A stretch of DNA of 64,000 bases, taken from an uncultured Commensalibacter sp. (GTDB taxonomy: Bacteria > Pseudomonadota > Alphaproteobacteria > Acetobacterales > Acetobacteraceae). Positions 1 to 9,624 of this stretch are shown here, in pieces (the first letter of the stretch is position 1; the number at the start of each line of letters is the position of its first letter). A program made the translations under genes and the position numbers. Where the stretch lies: the NCBI GenBank assembly GCA_946699565.1, contig CAMPDW010000009.1:1-64000 (forward strand), in the 5' to 3' direction. The notes beneath the pieces are model-generated. The model was not told the origin of the DNA. It made no database searches and saw nothing but the letters and a program-made list of their open reading frames with translations.

Positions 1-230
1 CGATTTTCATCGCCATTAGCTGCCATTTAAAAACAACCAATGTTTGTAAGCTGGACTGTCTCTTTACCCTAGAAAATTCCGTAGGCATCACCCGTACAGT
101 CTCTACACCTTTCTGCTCATATTCTTTCAAAACAGACTTGGCTCGGGATTAGCATGATTTATAAATCAAAGCCTTCCCCGAATTTGAGTGAATTCATCTT
201 ACCGTTTCCAAATAAGATGCCCAATTTAAT
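1..230 (-). ncRNA. Group I intron in tRNA-Arg(CCU), 3' end beyond window
   Basis: Self-splicing intron interrupting the anticodon loop of the tRNA at 231-267. Read on the minus strand, the core elements of a group I ribozyme appear in order. P2 is a 7-bp hairpin (213-219 with 195-201) around a GGAAAC loop. P3 is 6 bp with one wobble pair (186-191 with 88-93). A P4/P5 region has CGGGGAA and CCCGAGCCAAG. The R element is GAGACTGTACGG (about 92-103) and the S element is GACAGTCC (53-60). P7 is ACTGT (96-100) with ACAGT (55-59), and P8 is CCTA/TAGG. Related introns are known in tRNA-Arg(CCU) of Agrobacterium and tRNA-Ile of Azoarcus. No homing endonuclease lies in the visible part. The omega-G and 3' exon lie before base 1. 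Confidence 0.9.
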
Positions 231-267
231 AGGAATCCTGTGCTCTATCCTGCTGAGCTACGCAGAC
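231..267 (-). tRNA. tRNA-Arg(CCU), 5' exon only
   Basis: Partial tRNA gene. Read on the minus strand from 267 it gives acceptor GTCTGCG, TA, a D-arm GCTC...GAGC, an anticodon stem CAGGA and loop TTCCT. The CCU anticodon is at 233-231. The tRNA then stops matching: the intron begins straight after U36, as expected for a group I 5' splice site, which needs a U. The remaining anticodon stem, T-arm and acceptor strand must lie outside the window. It sits 22 bases after holA on the same strand. Confidence 0.88.
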
Positions 268-289
268 ATGTTTTCCTTTTACTCTTTCT

Positions 290-1354
290 TTATATCTTTG
301 AAAAGAGTTTGTCTAGAGTTGCAACTGTTTTTTTATCGTGCACAATTTGTGCAAGTTCCAACATAAATTGACGGCATAACGTCTCAATTGGGACGTAACT
401 TTGTTTACTTAGAAATTCTAAATATTGGATTTGACACGAAAGATAGGCTAACCGTTTACTATTCCAATAATTTAAAGCTTTTGCAAAATCATCAACCCTT
501 TTAAAAAATACAGGTGGATTTAACTTCCCAATTGCAGTTTTTAACGGAATTTTATCTTCTTCCATCATTATTCTAACCTGATTCATTCGATCACTTAAAT
601 AAAGCATTCCTCGAATCAAGGCAATAATCGCTATACCCTCCTTTAACCCTTGATTAAAAGACCGATCAGCAATAACCATTTTACCTGTCATAACAGCATA
701 TAAAATATCCTCTACCGAATATTCATTACTGTCTCCAAGAGCTTGCTCAACATCATCAATTTGAATTTCTGATTCATCCCCAACAAATAATAATAATTTC
801 TCTATTTCATTACGAATGAGCGTACGATCATTACCTAAAATTGCAATCAAATATCTAAAAGCCTCTAAAGAAATCTTTTTTTTACCTAATGCAATCCGAA
901 TAATTTCTTCTAATGATCGTCCTGCTTCTGCATAACAAGGAATTGCTGCTATCAATGGGTGTTTTTCAGCTAATATGCGTAAAGGCGAACGCGTAGAAAG
1001 CAATTCAGCCTCAATAATAATCACCGAATCTAAATTAGCAGGATTATCTTTATCTAAATAGGAACTGCAGAATTGTTCTAAAGGCTTAACTAATGAGTCA
1101 GTAGCATCTCTAATCCATACAGCACGTTGACCTCCCATTAACGATAATGCCGTAGCTTCTTCAATCAATCGATCATGATTTTCCTTATCTAATACACTGA
1201 CCAAAAAAGGATCATTCAAGCTATTAGCTACTTTTTTTACTAAACGGCTGGCACGCTCTCGTACTAATCCTGTATTTTCACCATAAATAAGGAAAACACG
1301 AAAAAGGCCAGTATCCTGAAAAATACTTGCCATTTTACGTGCATCAATTTTCAT
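290..1354 (-). CDS. holA: DNA polymerase III subunit delta
   Basis: Delta subunit of the clamp loader, which opens the beta sliding clamp. It has 354 residues, the usual length. The N-terminal part has the AAA+-like fold with a degenerate nucleotide site (IYGENTGLVRERA, near residues 24-36), as is normal for delta, followed by the helical collar domain. It is the last protein gene of the minus-strand series DUF3576-leuS-lptE-holA, starting 33 bases after lptE, an order common in alphaproteobacteria. The tRNA-Arg gene follows. Confidence 0.93.
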   Translation of the reverse strand: MKIDARKMASIFQDTGLFRVFLIYGENTGLVRERASRLVKKVANSLNDPFLVSVLDKENHDRLIEEATALSLMGGQRAVWIRDATDSLVKPLEQFCSSYLDKDNPANLDSVIIIEAELLSTRSPLRILAEKHPLIAAIPCYAEAGRSLEEIIRIALGKKKISLEAFRYLIAILGNDRTLIRNEIEKLLLFVGDESEIQIDDVEQALGDSNEYSVEDILYAVMTGKMVIADRSFNQGLKEGIAIIALIRGMLYLSDRMNQVRIMMEEDKIPLKTAIGKLNPPVFFKRVDDFAKALNYWNSKRLAYLSCQIQYLEFLSKQSYVPIETLCRQFMLELAQIVHDKKTVATLDKLFSKI

Positions 1355-1387
1355 GTCTTTTTCAATACCTTTCGTAAAAAACTATCA

Positions 1388-2104
1388 TTATTGATCGGTA
1401 GGCATATCATCATTCGTCATATTATCCATCCCAACCGGAATCATCGTATTTCGTCCAGTTGCCATTGCAGGCATACCATCACTACCCGTTGACTGCGTTT
1501 GTGCACCACTTGTTCCTGGCATCATACTCGGTAACATATATTGTGCTTTCGGTGTATTTGGCGTTTGTGCAGCTTCTTGATACGAATCATTGTGCTTAAA
1601 CCAAACCGCCACTTGTTGTGTTACTTCATTAGCCAAATTTTGTGCTACTCGTGTTTGTGCAGTTTCATCATTTAATGTTTGAGCAAAATACTGCTCGAAC
1701 GTAATATTATAACCATCCATAGTTTGGGCATCACCTTGCGCCAAAATAATAGGATTAACAGAAATAGTCTTTAATATCCAATGTGCAGTTCCTGTCATCC
1801 TAGCCCTACCTGAAGAGTTATCATAATGAATATCAATAGCCTCTTCACTCAAAGACGGCATTACATCCAGTTCATAAGTTCTAGGATCCTCTGGCCCAGA
1901 ACCCGCCATATTTTGTTGCAAAAACTGCCGAATTTGTTGACCAAATCGATCATTTAAAACTGGAATATAAACTTTTTTTAATTCCTTATTCGTGTCAAGT
2001 AAAGCTGTCTTTTTATAAAGAGGATGGAAACCACATCCTATTAAGATAATAGATAACCCAAATAAAAGACCTAATTTTTTTAGGAATATATTTACTGATC
2101 TCAT
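1388..2104 (-). CDS. lptE: LPS-assembly lipoprotein LptE
   Basis: Outer-membrane lipoprotein that plugs the LptD barrel and helps deliver lipopolysaccharide to the cell surface. A signal peptide ends in the lipobox LIGC, with Cys24 the lipidated residue, followed by GFHPLY, typical of the family. Its start codon overlaps the leuS stop (ATGA at 2101-2104), so translation is probably coupled. At 238 residues it is longer than most LptE proteins. The extra length is a C-terminal tail of about 50 residues rich in Met, Gly, Ser, Thr and Asp, which looks disordered and has no counterpart in the family core. Confidence 0.88.
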   Translation of the reverse strand: MRSVNIFLKKLGLLFGLSIILIGCGFHPLYKKTALLDTNKELKKVYIPVLNDRFGQQIRQFLQQNMAGSGPEDPRTYELDVMPSLSEEAIDIHYDNSSGRARMTGTAHWILKTISVNPIILAQGDAQTMDGYNITFEQYFAQTLNDETAQTRVAQNLANEVTQQVAVWFKHNDSYQEAAQTPNTPKAQYMLPSMMPGTSGAQTQSTGSDGMPAMATGRNTMIPVGMDNMTNDDMPTDQ

Positions 2105-4716
2105 CCGCTTACCACAAAATTAACGATTTTATTCGGCACATAAATAGTCTTTAAAATCGTTTTTCCTTCCAAAAATTTAGCAACTGTTCTTTCCTGCAGT
2201 GCTAAATGAATAATCATATCTTTATCCATATCTGGCACAACCTCAATAATTCCACGCAATTTTCCCTTAATTTGTACTGCAATAACAACTTTTGTTGCAG
2301 TCAATAAGTTCTCTTCCGCTTTTGGCCAATCACTACACGCCAATAACTGATGATGATCAAAAAAATAAGACATCATTTCTTCCGCCATGTGGGGAATTAA
2401 TGGACTTGATAGACGACACAACATAACTGCTGCCTCACGTCGAGCAAAATTCATTCCAACTTCTTGAGCATTTTTTCCAGCATCGGCTAACGCATTTGTT
2501 AATTCTCTTAACCGTGCAATTGCCACATTCATTGCAAAATTATCAAGAGCTTCAGTTACAGCTACAATCGTTCGATGAGTCATCCGTCGCAATTGATCAG
2601 CATTTTCTGATAAAGTTTCAGGCAAATTAACCGATAACGACACTTCCTGTGCAATCGTTATAACCAAACGATATAATCGTTGTAAATAACGAGATGTTGC
2701 AATAATCCCTTCTTCCGTCCATTCCATATCCCGCTCAGGTGGATTATCAGATAAAATAAACCAGCGTGCTGTATCAGCCCCAAAACGTTCAATAATTACA
2801 GAAGGTGGAATTGTATTTTTCTTGGACTTGGACATTTTTTCAACACGACCAATTTTAACAGCTTCTCCTGTATCACGTCTTACAGCCTCATTTCCAACTT
2901 TCTTAATTTCATCAGGAAAAATCCATTCACCTTGAGCATTTTGATAGCTTTCGTGCATCACCATACCTTGGGTAAATAACGCCTTGAAAGGTTCATCTAC
3001 ACCAATGTAATCCATTTGTTTCATAGCTCTTGTAAAGAAACGAGCATATAACAAATGTAGGATAGCATGTTCAATACCACCAATATATTGATCAACTGGC
3101 ATCCAACGTTGAACGGCCTCTTTATCCGTCGGTGTTTTAGCATGAGGTGCTGTAAAACGTGCAAAATACCAAGAACTATCAACAAATGTATCACATGTAT
3201 CGGTTTCTCTTTGTGCAGGACCATGACAATGCGGACATTCTACATGCTTCCAGCTTAAATGATTATCCAAAGGATTACCTGATAAGGAAAAATCAACATT
3301 TTCTGGCAATTGAACAGGCAATTGATCTTCTGGAACAGGAATAATACCACATTCAGGACAATGAATAACAGGAATTGGACATCCCCAATAACGTTGACGA
3401 GAAATACCCCAATCCTTTAAACGCCAATTAATAACCTTTTTACCAACTCCTAGTATTTCTAACTTATCTATCGCTGCTTTCTTAGCTTTTGCTGTTGGCA
3501 ATCCATCTAAAAATTCAGAATTAACAGTAATTCCCTGTTCTGTATATGCTGTATCAGTTACTTTAAATGTTTCAGCGGTTTTTTCTTGAGGTACAACAAC
3601 TGTTTTAAAATCAATCTTATATTTACGAGCAAAATCCAAATCACGTTGATCACCACAAGGACATGCAAAAATTGCTCCTGTGCCATAATCCATTAAGACA
3701 AAATTGGCAATCCAAATCGGAAATTGTTGGTCTGGCATGAAAGGATGCTGAATTTTCAAACCCGTGTCTATTCCTCTTTTTTCAGCCTTTTCAATTACCT
3801 CTTCAGATGTCCCCAAACGATGACATTCAGCGATAAATTCAGCAATTTTTGGATTAGTTTTAGCCAGTCTTGTTGCCATAGGATGATCGGGAGAAAGTGC
3901 TACAAATACCATACCAAACAAAGTATCTGGACGCGTTGTAAAAACCTCCACAGTTTTTAAAGATGTTTCGAAATCAACAGGTGGATTTTGAACTTGAAAA
4001 CGTATTATTGCACCTTCAGATCGGCCTAACCAACGCTCTTGCATTGTTTTAACACGATCAGGCCAGTCTTTTAGAGTTTTTAAACCATCCAATAAAGGTT
4101 GTGCGAATTCAGTGATTTTCAAAAACCATTGGAAAAGTTGTTTTTTTTCAATCGGTGCCCCTGAACGCCATCCTTTCCCATCAATAACCTGTTCATTTGC
4201 TAAAACAGTTTGATCTACTGGGTCCCAATTAACCCAACTTTCCCGACGTTCAACCAGACCTTCTTTCAATAAACTCAAAAATAATTTTTGTTGCTGACCA
4301 TAATATTCGGGTTGACATGTTGCAAATTCCCGATTCCAATTTAATGAAAAGCCCAATCTTTTAAGCTCCTCTCGCATAACAGCAATATTTTCCATCGTCC
4401 ATTTAGCTGGCGAAACACCATGACTTTTTGCTGCATTTTCTGCGGGTAACCCAAAAGCATCCCATCCCATTGGATGTAAAACATTATATCCTCTTGCCCT
4501 TTTATAACGTGCAATAACATCCCCCAACGTATAATTGCGAACATGCCCCATATGTAATTGACCAGAAGGATAAGGAAACATTTCAAGAACATAATATTTT
4601 GGTAATTCAGGATCCGGAACATTAGGAACATCAAATAAACGACGTTTTGCCCATTCTTGTTGCCAATAAAGTTCTACACGCTGGAAATCATACGATGGAG
4701 GTAAAGGGTTATTCAT
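2101..4716 (-). CDS. leuS: Leucyl-tRNA synthetase
   Basis: Class I aminoacyl-tRNA synthetase charging tRNA-Leu. It has 871 residues, normal for bacteria. The ATP-binding signature is HMGH (residues 55-58, the HIGH motif) and the second is KMSKS (627-631). Between them are the CP1 editing domain and a zinc-type CxxC pair region (HCPECG, CPHCHG). The C-terminal part is the anticodon-binding and LeuS-specific domain. It starts 24 bases after the DUF3576 gene and overlaps lptE by 4 bases. Confidence 0.98.
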   Translation of the reverse strand: MNNPLPPSYDFQRVELYWQQEWAKRRLFDVPNVPDPELPKYYVLEMFPYPSGQLHMGHVRNYTLGDVIARYKRARGYNVLHPMGWDAFGLPAENAAKSHGVSPAKWTMENIAVMREELKRLGFSLNWNREFATCQPEYYGQQQKLFLSLLKEGLVERRESWVNWDPVDQTVLANEQVIDGKGWRSGAPIEKKQLFQWFLKITEFAQPLLDGLKTLKDWPDRVKTMQERWLGRSEGAIIRFQVQNPPVDFETSLKTVEVFTTRPDTLFGMVFVALSPDHPMATRLAKTNPKIAEFIAECHRLGTSEEVIEKAEKRGIDTGLKIQHPFMPDQQFPIWIANFVLMDYGTGAIFACPCGDQRDLDFARKYKIDFKTVVVPQEKTAETFKVTDTAYTEQGITVNSEFLDGLPTAKAKKAAIDKLEILGVGKKVINWRLKDWGISRQRYWGCPIPVIHCPECGIIPVPEDQLPVQLPENVDFSLSGNPLDNHLSWKHVECPHCHGPAQRETDTCDTFVDSSWYFARFTAPHAKTPTDKEAVQRWMPVDQYIGGIEHAILHLLYARFFTRAMKQMDYIGVDEPFKALFTQGMVMHESYQNAQGEWIFPDEIKKVGNEAVRRDTGEAVKIGRVEKMSKSKKNTIPPSVIIERFGADTARWFILSDNPPERDMEWTEEGIIATSRYLQRLYRLVITIAQEVSLSVNLPETLSENADQLRRMTHRTIVAVTEALDNFAMNVAIARLRELTNALADAGKNAQEVGMNFARREAAVMLCRLSSPLIPHMAEEMMSYFFDHHQLLACSDWPKAEENLLTATKVVIAVQIKGKLRGIIEVVPDMDKDMIIHLALQERTVAKFLEGKTILKTIYVPNKIVNFVVSG

Positions 4717-4740
4717 ATTAGTCTATCAAAATAAAATAAA

Positions 4741-5229
4741 TTACTTATGTTTATCTGCACGTAATTGACGTGCCCGTACTTGGATTTTACTGGTAAGATC
4801 AGAAGCAGTATGAGAAGATACTGGTGCATCAACCCATTCGCCATTTTCCTTAACCTGACGATGTACAACAACACTAATGGAATCAGAACGCAACCGACGG
4901 TCAAGTATATTACATACAACTTGAAAACGTTCTAGATTGGATGGGACAGGCTGATACCAATCTGTAATAATACTACCTCCTACTGCATCAGCAGAAAGCA
5001 TCGGCATAAAAGCCAATGTATCCAACGATGCACGCCATAAATAGGCATTTACACCTCCTGCCAAACTATCATCTCCACCTGTGGCAGAACGATCCACCCC
5101 AACAAGATGATTTTCAGGCAGCATTATATTTTCTTCTTTCTTATGACTGGTACAAGCAACAAGTCCCAAACTTATAGCATTAATCATGATTATAGAACGA
5201 GAAAAGGAAGCAATAAATTTTTTCGACAT
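4741..5229 (-). CDS. DUF3576 family lipoprotein
   Basis: Predicted lipoprotein of 162 residues. The signal peptide ends in LVAC with Cys26 as the lipidation site. The body matches the alphaproteobacterial DUF3576 family, which is usually found just upstream of leuS, as here. It contains LAGGVNAYLWRASLDTLAF, a conserved family stretch. Molecular role unknown; an envelope role is likely given the lipobox and the lptE neighbour. First gene of the operon. Confidence 0.85.
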   Translation of the reverse strand: MSKKFIASFSRSIIMINAISLGLVACTSHKKEENIMLPENHLVGVDRSATGGDDSLAGGVNAYLWRASLDTLAFMPMLSADAVGGSIITDWYQPVPSNLERFQVVCNILDRRLRSDSISVVVHRQVKENGEWVDAPVSSHTASDLTSKIQVRARQLRADKHK

Positions 5230-5369
5230 ATAGCCTCTCCATAATTATCAGGTATTAACCTTAATCTTACCCAGCCTTTTGTACACCAGTAAAATGGAAA
5301 TATTACAATAATAATCTGTTTTCTTATACAGATATTTATATATAATTTAAATCTTTATTCATTAATTAT

Positions 5370-6617
5370 TCAATTTTTTCCTGAAAAAAACAAACGTTTT
5401 ACAGTTTCTTCAATTTCAATAATTGAGATATCATGAGCTTTGGCAATGGATTGGCACATAACTTTATCAGGAACAACTGAAACAATTTGATTGTTTAATA
5501 ATTGACCTATGATTACTTTAATTTTCCCCCAAGGGGTTATAACATTTTCGTCATAATGTATAAGATTTTCATATTTTTCAACACGCCAATGCACATAGGC
5601 AGTTTTAAGTCTTTCAAATAAAAAACGACGCATCGCATCCGCTTGTTCAGGAAGCGAAAAAATAACAACTTTATCAGACATCTGATTGAAAACTGAATAA
5701 ATAGGAACCGTATAAACAAATTTTGCCCCATGCGCATAAAGTTGCGTTTGTAACTCGATCAATGCATCTTGAGATGATTTGGTAAATTCAGCTTCAATAA
5801 TTACAATTTCACCAATGGCAGATTGCGTATTATTATCCTTTGTCGTTGTTCCAATACATAATCTTAAGAAATTAGGAAGATTATCATATTCCATCCTCCC
5901 TGCACCATAACCTATCCGGGAAATTAATATTGGTGGACAAGGTTGATAATTAACTTTTAAAGCTTTTAACAAAGCTGCACATGTAGGTGTTAAGAGTTCT
6001 TTTTGGGGTCCTGATGCATAAATCAACGCATCATTTCCTATAAGCTCTAGGGTTACAGGCGAAGGAATAGGAAGAAAACCCCTTGATTTTTTTTTTATTC
6101 CTGAACCAACATTTAGAGGCGAAATAAACCATTGATCAATTTTTAACCAAGCACAAGCTACACAACAAACCGTTACACTTACGATTGTATTTAATGCTTT
6201 AACTTCTTGAAAACTAATCTCTTCAATAGGTAATCCAGAAACTTTAGCTGTTGCTTCTGCCAAATTTTGAAAAGTCTGTAAAATAAGTTTCTTTGCCTTA
6301 GAGGGTAAATAGGTATTAGAAATTAAAGCATGAATGGTACCTAATATCTGTTTATGATTTTCGGTCTGATTATCTTCAAAAAAAGATTTAAAATCTTGTG
6401 AGATATCAAATTGGTTTTCCGATACATCAAAACTGATATATGCTTTAACCGTTGCTATATTATTACGTTTAATATGAACTAATTCCAGCCGAGCCCCTAT
6501 ATCAAGAGCATCAACAGCATCCTGCAAGATTTGCTCAGGTACACCAGCATTTGCTAAAGCCCCGATAAATCGGCCACTACTCATTCCAGCAAAACAATCC
6601 AAATAACCAATTCTCAC
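5370..6617 (-). CDS. larC: LarC-like (DUF111) nickel-pincer cofactor protein
   Basis: Related to LarC, the enzyme that inserts nickel into the pincer cofactor of lactate racemase and related enzymes. It has 415 residues in one open frame, whereas Lactiplantibacillus needs a programmed frameshift to make the full protein. The start MRIGYLDCFAGMSSG resembles the family's opening, but the usual acidic GDM motif reads SGRF here. The stretch GYGAGRMEYDNLPNFLRL and the C-terminal metal-binding part are recognisable. No larB or larE homologue lies in the window. Function as a nickel inserter is inferred from family only. Confidence 0.75.
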   Translation of the reverse strand: MRIGYLDCFAGMSSGRFIGALANAGVPEQILQDAVDALDIGARLELVHIKRNNIATVKAYISFDVSENQFDISQDFKSFFEDNQTENHKQILGTIHALISNTYLPSKAKKLILQTFQNLAEATAKVSGLPIEEISFQEVKALNTIVSVTVCCVACAWLKIDQWFISPLNVGSGIKKKSRGFLPIPSPVTLELIGNDALIYASGPQKELLTPTCAALLKALKVNYQPCPPILISRIGYGAGRMEYDNLPNFLRLCIGTTTKDNNTQSAIGEIVIIEAEFTKSSQDALIELQTQLYAHGAKFVYTVPIYSVFNQMSDKVVIFSLPEQADAMRRFLFERLKTAYVHWRVEKYENLIHYDENVITPWGKIKVIIGQLLNNQIVSVVPDKVMCQSIAKAHDISIIEIEETVKRLFFSGKN

Positions 6618-6644
6618 AAACCTTAACTTTCTTTAAATTTATAT

Positions 6645-6663
6645 GATACCTTATTAAGGTATC
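6645..6663. promoter_or_regulatory. Perfect hairpin between LpxO-like gene and larC
   Basis: Inverted repeat GATACCTT-att-AAGGTATC. It lies 50 bases after the LpxO-like gene stop and 28 bases before the larC start, both minus strand. It could be a weak terminator of the upstream gene (no good T-run follows) or an operator or leader hairpin for larC. Confidence 0.4.
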
Positions 6664-6711
6664 TGAAACATATAAAAAATTTCAAATACTTTAATACATC
6701 AAATCATATGA

Positions 6712-7467
6712 TTAATGCGAAGCTTGTTGCTCATTAATTTTTATAAAATTAGCATAAGCCTCTTTTACAAAAGCTGAATGACGAATAGCCGTCATAAACA
6801 AATCTTGTAAAATTTTACCAAAACTTTTTTCAGGTCTTAAAATCTGGAACAATAATACAACCCGAGTTTCATTAGTATCATTTGCAACACTATGCTTATA
6901 AGTATCATCAAAAAGAATACATTTACCTTGTGTCCAATAAAGACGTTGTGTATCCACATCAATCCAACAATTTTCTTGCTCTTTTGGAACAGAAATACCC
7001 AAATGACATGTCAATAAACCTTTTGTTACACCATAATGAGAAGGAATTATGGCTCCTGGTTCAAGAATAGAAAAAAAAACTGAATTCAGATTTGGAATTT
7101 TATCTATTAATGCCGATGTTTTAGGCATTAATTTACAGTTTTCCATAATACGCAGACCATACCCTTGTAAGAAAAACGATTTCCAACGTTTATCAGCCGC
7201 AATTCTTACATGATCAGGTGAAATATCCTTTAAAGATGGAGCATTCACCGATTCACTATGATATTTATCAACTAATTGTTCCCATTCTTTACGAATGATT
7301 TCAGCATTCGCTTCGATCATTGAAACCCACGGCAAAATTGATGGGTTGTAAACAGGCTGATCTGGAATAGTTGAATAAAAAGAAAGAATTTTATTAAAAA
7401 AAGGACGAAGCTTTTTACCAACCTTAATGATGAAAGGTCTAACTGGTTTAATTACATTTTCTTGCAT
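6712..7467 (-). CDS. Aspartyl/asparaginyl beta-hydroxylase family (LpxO-like)
   Basis: Fe(II)/2-oxoglutarate dioxygenase of the AspH/LpxO family, 251 residues. Likely iron and cosubstrate residues are the His of PSHYGVTKG, the His of CHLGISVP, the His of YKHSVANDT and the Arg of TRVVLLFQ, in the order seen in LpxO. LpxO hydroxylates the secondary acyl chain of lipid A; related proteins hydroxylate other lipids or peptides, so the substrate is not proven. No clear membrane segment is seen, only a basic N-terminal region. Confidence 0.78.
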   Translation of the reverse strand: MQENVIKPVRPFIIKVGKKLRPFFNKILSFYSTIPDQPVYNPSILPWVSMIEANAEIIRKEWEQLVDKYHSESVNAPSLKDISPDHVRIAADKRWKSFFLQGYGLRIMENCKLMPKTSALIDKIPNLNSVFFSILEPGAIIPSHYGVTKGLLTCHLGISVPKEQENCWIDVDTQRLYWTQGKCILFDDTYKHSVANDTNETRVVLLFQILRPEKSFGKILQDLFMTAIRHSAFVKEAYANFIKINEQQASH

Positions 7468-7731
7468 AATTTCACCAAAAATATATCAAATTCCTATGAA
7501 AACATATTAAGTGAATAATCACCTTAGCTAATTTACACAATAAAGTTATTTATACAGATAATTATTTCTTTTAATTAAAAAAAGTTACATAAAAACAATT
7601 TAATATTAACGCTTAAATAATATTTGAAACAGTAAAAAATACTTCACACGATTAAAATTATAATCAATTAAATATTACATATTTTTTTCAAAAAATTGGA
7701 TTTATTTACTCAGATGTAATTTCAGTATTAT

Positions 7732-7807
7732 TGGCGTCTCGTACGGGATTTGAACCCGTGTTATTGCCGTGAGAGGGCAATGTCCTAGGCCTCTAGACGA
7801 ACGAGAC
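7732..7807 (-). tRNA. tRNA-Glu(CUC)
   Basis: Minus-strand cloverleaf. The acceptor stem is GTCTCGT/ACGAGAC, the T-arm has GGTTCGAATCC and the anticodon stem TTGCC/GGCAA encloses the loop CTCTCAC, giving anticodon CUC. The CCA end is encoded (TGG at 7732-7734 on the plus strand). CUC reads GAG codons, which are rare in such an AT-rich genome, so a UUC isoacceptor is expected elsewhere. Confidence 0.95.
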
Positions 7808-7863
7808 TATAACAATATTTATTTTATCTATTCCATAGACCTTAAAAATGCAACAAAATTTAA

Positions 7864-7906
7864 TAAAAAAAAGCGATTGCTTATAATTATTGGAGAAGCA
7901 ATCGCT
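7864..7906 (-). terminator. Rho-independent terminator of the 46-residue gene
   Basis: Perfect 11-bp stem (7872-7882 with 7896-7906) followed on the minus strand by eight T residues (7864-7871). It lies 46 bases past the stop of the small gene at 7952-8092. Confidence 0.85.
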
Positions 7907-7951
7907 AAAATCATATATCTAAAAGCTAAATTACAAATTATAAATTTAAAC

Positions 7952-8092
7952 TTATTTGCATTTATGACCTTGATTTTTTTTCTGAGATAGTTCTGAGCCC
8001 GCTTCAGATTTTGCAGCTTTGGAAGCTTTTGGATCTTTTAATGTTTCAGCTGCTTTATGCGCTTCTTTTTTAGATACATCATGTTTACTCAT
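7952..8092 (-). CDS. 46-residue Lys/Ala-rich protein of unknown function
   Basis: Small gene with a strong ribosome binding site (AAAGGAGG, 6 bases before ATG at 8092) and its own terminator, so it is very probably expressed. The protein starts MSKHDVSKKEAHKAAETLKD and is rich in Lys, Ala and Ser, with a short repeat (KAAETLKDP, KASKAAKSE). It has no signal peptide or membrane segment and ends in GHKCK. It is hydrophilic and probably helical or disordered. I do not recognise the family; the composition recalls small stress-induced cytoplasmic proteins, but that is only resemblance. Confidence 0.8.
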   Translation of the reverse strand: MSKHDVSKKEAHKAAETLKDPKASKAAKSEAGSELSQKKNQGHKCK

Positions 8093-8250
8093 AACAATCC
8101 TCCTTTAAAATTGTTGTTACGAATTAATCATATATCTTATTTATATCCTTGTCATTAAAATATCAAAATATAATTACGATTTCATACTTAATCATTAATA
8201 AAAAATTACAATACCTATAAAATTTCATCCAATAAGATAGCTTTAAGAGC

Positions 8251-8619
8251 CTAATGAGTATTCGAATCGGAAATTTTTACTTCAATAAGTTTTTTTTGTG
8301 TCTCAATATCCCAAAAAATCAATCTATCAGGTCCTCCACCGATTAAACTAATTGCAACGATTCGATCAGATTGACGTGTAACGCTCCCAATTCGTGTTCC
8401 TTTCGGCTCCTGTAAAACACTAATAGGACGTGTAATTTGAAAAGAATTTCCCTGAACAAAAAAAGAAGCAGACTCTTTATGAGCAAAGCGATGGATAATA
8501 ACAAAAACTAAAACCGTAGTGGCAACAATAATAAGAATGCCTAAAAATATAACTAAAGCTAACAATCCTTTATTTTTTCGTGATAAAGAATCTTTTTTAG
8601 AAGATATGTTTGTTATCAT
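8251..8619 (-). CDS. Small single-pass membrane protein
   Basis: 122 residues with a basic N-terminus, one membrane segment (about residues 19-45) and a small C-terminal domain containing SDRIVAISLIGGGPDRLIFW. This looks like the small DUF6476-type proteins often found divergent to rluD in alphaproteobacteria; I assign that loosely. Its start is only 15 bases from the rluD start on the other strand, so the two promoters must overlap each other's coding region. Function unknown. Confidence 0.7.
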   Translation of the reverse strand: MITNISSKKDSLSRKNKGLLALVIFLGILIIVATTVLVFVIIHRFAHKESASFFVQGNSFQITRPISVLQEPKGTRIGSVTRQSDRIVAISLIGGGPDRLIFWDIETQKKLIEVKISDSNTH

Positions 8620-8634
8620 TAAGGTTCTTTCTTT

Positions 8635-9624
8635 ATGCCTGATTCTAATAATATCGATACAACTTTGCTTGTAACCTTAGTTCAAAAAAAACACAACAAT
8701 ACACGTTTGGATCGATATTTAAGTGAAATACAAAATAATTATTCTCGATCAAGAATAAAATCTTTCATCGAGCAAGGTTTATGTAAAAGAAATCACCAAC
8801 TTATTCAAAATCCCTCAACACTTGTTAAAACAAAAGATGAAATTGAATTAAAATTACCAGAAATTAAAAAATATGCTTTAACACCGCAAGCAATTCCCTT
8901 AACAATACTTTATGAAGATGAACATCTTATTGTTATTAATAAACCCGCTGGTTTAGTCGTACACCCTGCTCCTGGTAATGAAGATGGTACACTTGTAAAT
9001 GCCCTTCTTGCCCATTGTGGCGATCATTTATCTGGTATTGGAGGTGAAAAACGTCCTGGTATCATTCATCGTCTAGATAAAAATACATCTGGCGTTATGG
9101 TAGTTGCCAAATCTGAACAGGCTTTAAGTAAATTATCAGCAGATTTTGCTGCCCGTACTATTAATCGACTATATTACGCCCTTTGTTGGGGAATACCTTC
9201 TCCAACGCATGGTTATATCGAGGGTGCTATTGGTCGAGATCCCTATGACCGAAAAAAAATGACTATAGTTAATAAAGGTGGAAAATACGCTAAGACAAAT
9301 TATAAGGTTGTTAAAATTTTCAATCCTTTCATCAGTCTAATACAATGTAAACTTGAAACAGGGCGCACTCATCAGATTCGGGTACATTTATCCAAAAAAG
9401 GTCATCCATTAATTGGTGACTCTGTTTACTTAAAACGTATTCCAGCTATCGCAAAACATCTTACTCTGGATCAAAAAAATATACTATTAAATTTCCCAAG
9501 ACAGGCTTTACATGCTGCTTTTTTAGGGTTTAATCACCCCATTACAAATCGTTATTATCAATTTAAGACTGATTTGCCAGAAGATATGAATAATTTAATA
9601 AATAAAATAAATTCTTCAAAATAA
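8635..9624 (+). CDS. rluD: 23S rRNA pseudouridine synthase RluD family
   Basis: Makes pseudouridines in helix 69 of 23S rRNA. It has 329 residues: an N-terminal S4 RNA-binding domain (about 18-80) and the RluA-type catalytic domain. The catalytic motif HRLDKNTSG contains Asp148. The family block ETGRTHQIRVHL is also present. A weak AAGG precedes the start by about 10 bases. RluC-type specificity cannot be ruled out from motifs alone, but RluD is the universal member and the best call. Confidence 0.9.
   Translation: MPDSNNIDTTLLVTLVQKKHNNTRLDRYLSEIQNNYSRSRIKSFIEQGLCKRNHQLIQNPSTLVKTKDEIELKLPEIKKYALTPQAIPLTILYEDEHLIVINKPAGLVVHPAPGNEDGTLVNALLAHCGDHLSGIGGEKRPGIIHRLDKNTSGVMVVAKSEQALSKLSADFAARTINRLYYALCWGIPSPTHGYIEGAIGRDPYDRKKMTIVNKGGKYAKTNYKVVKIFNPFISLIQCKLETGRTHQIRVHLSKKGHPLIGDSVYLKRIPAIAKHLTLDQKNILLNFPRQALHAAFLGFNHPITNRYYQFKTDLPEDMNNLINKINSSK

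Noticed and set aside
7769..7990. Plus-strand frame of 73 codons over the tRNA-Glu gene
   Set aside because: Overlaps a tRNA, a terminator and a real minus-strand gene; no ribosome binding site.
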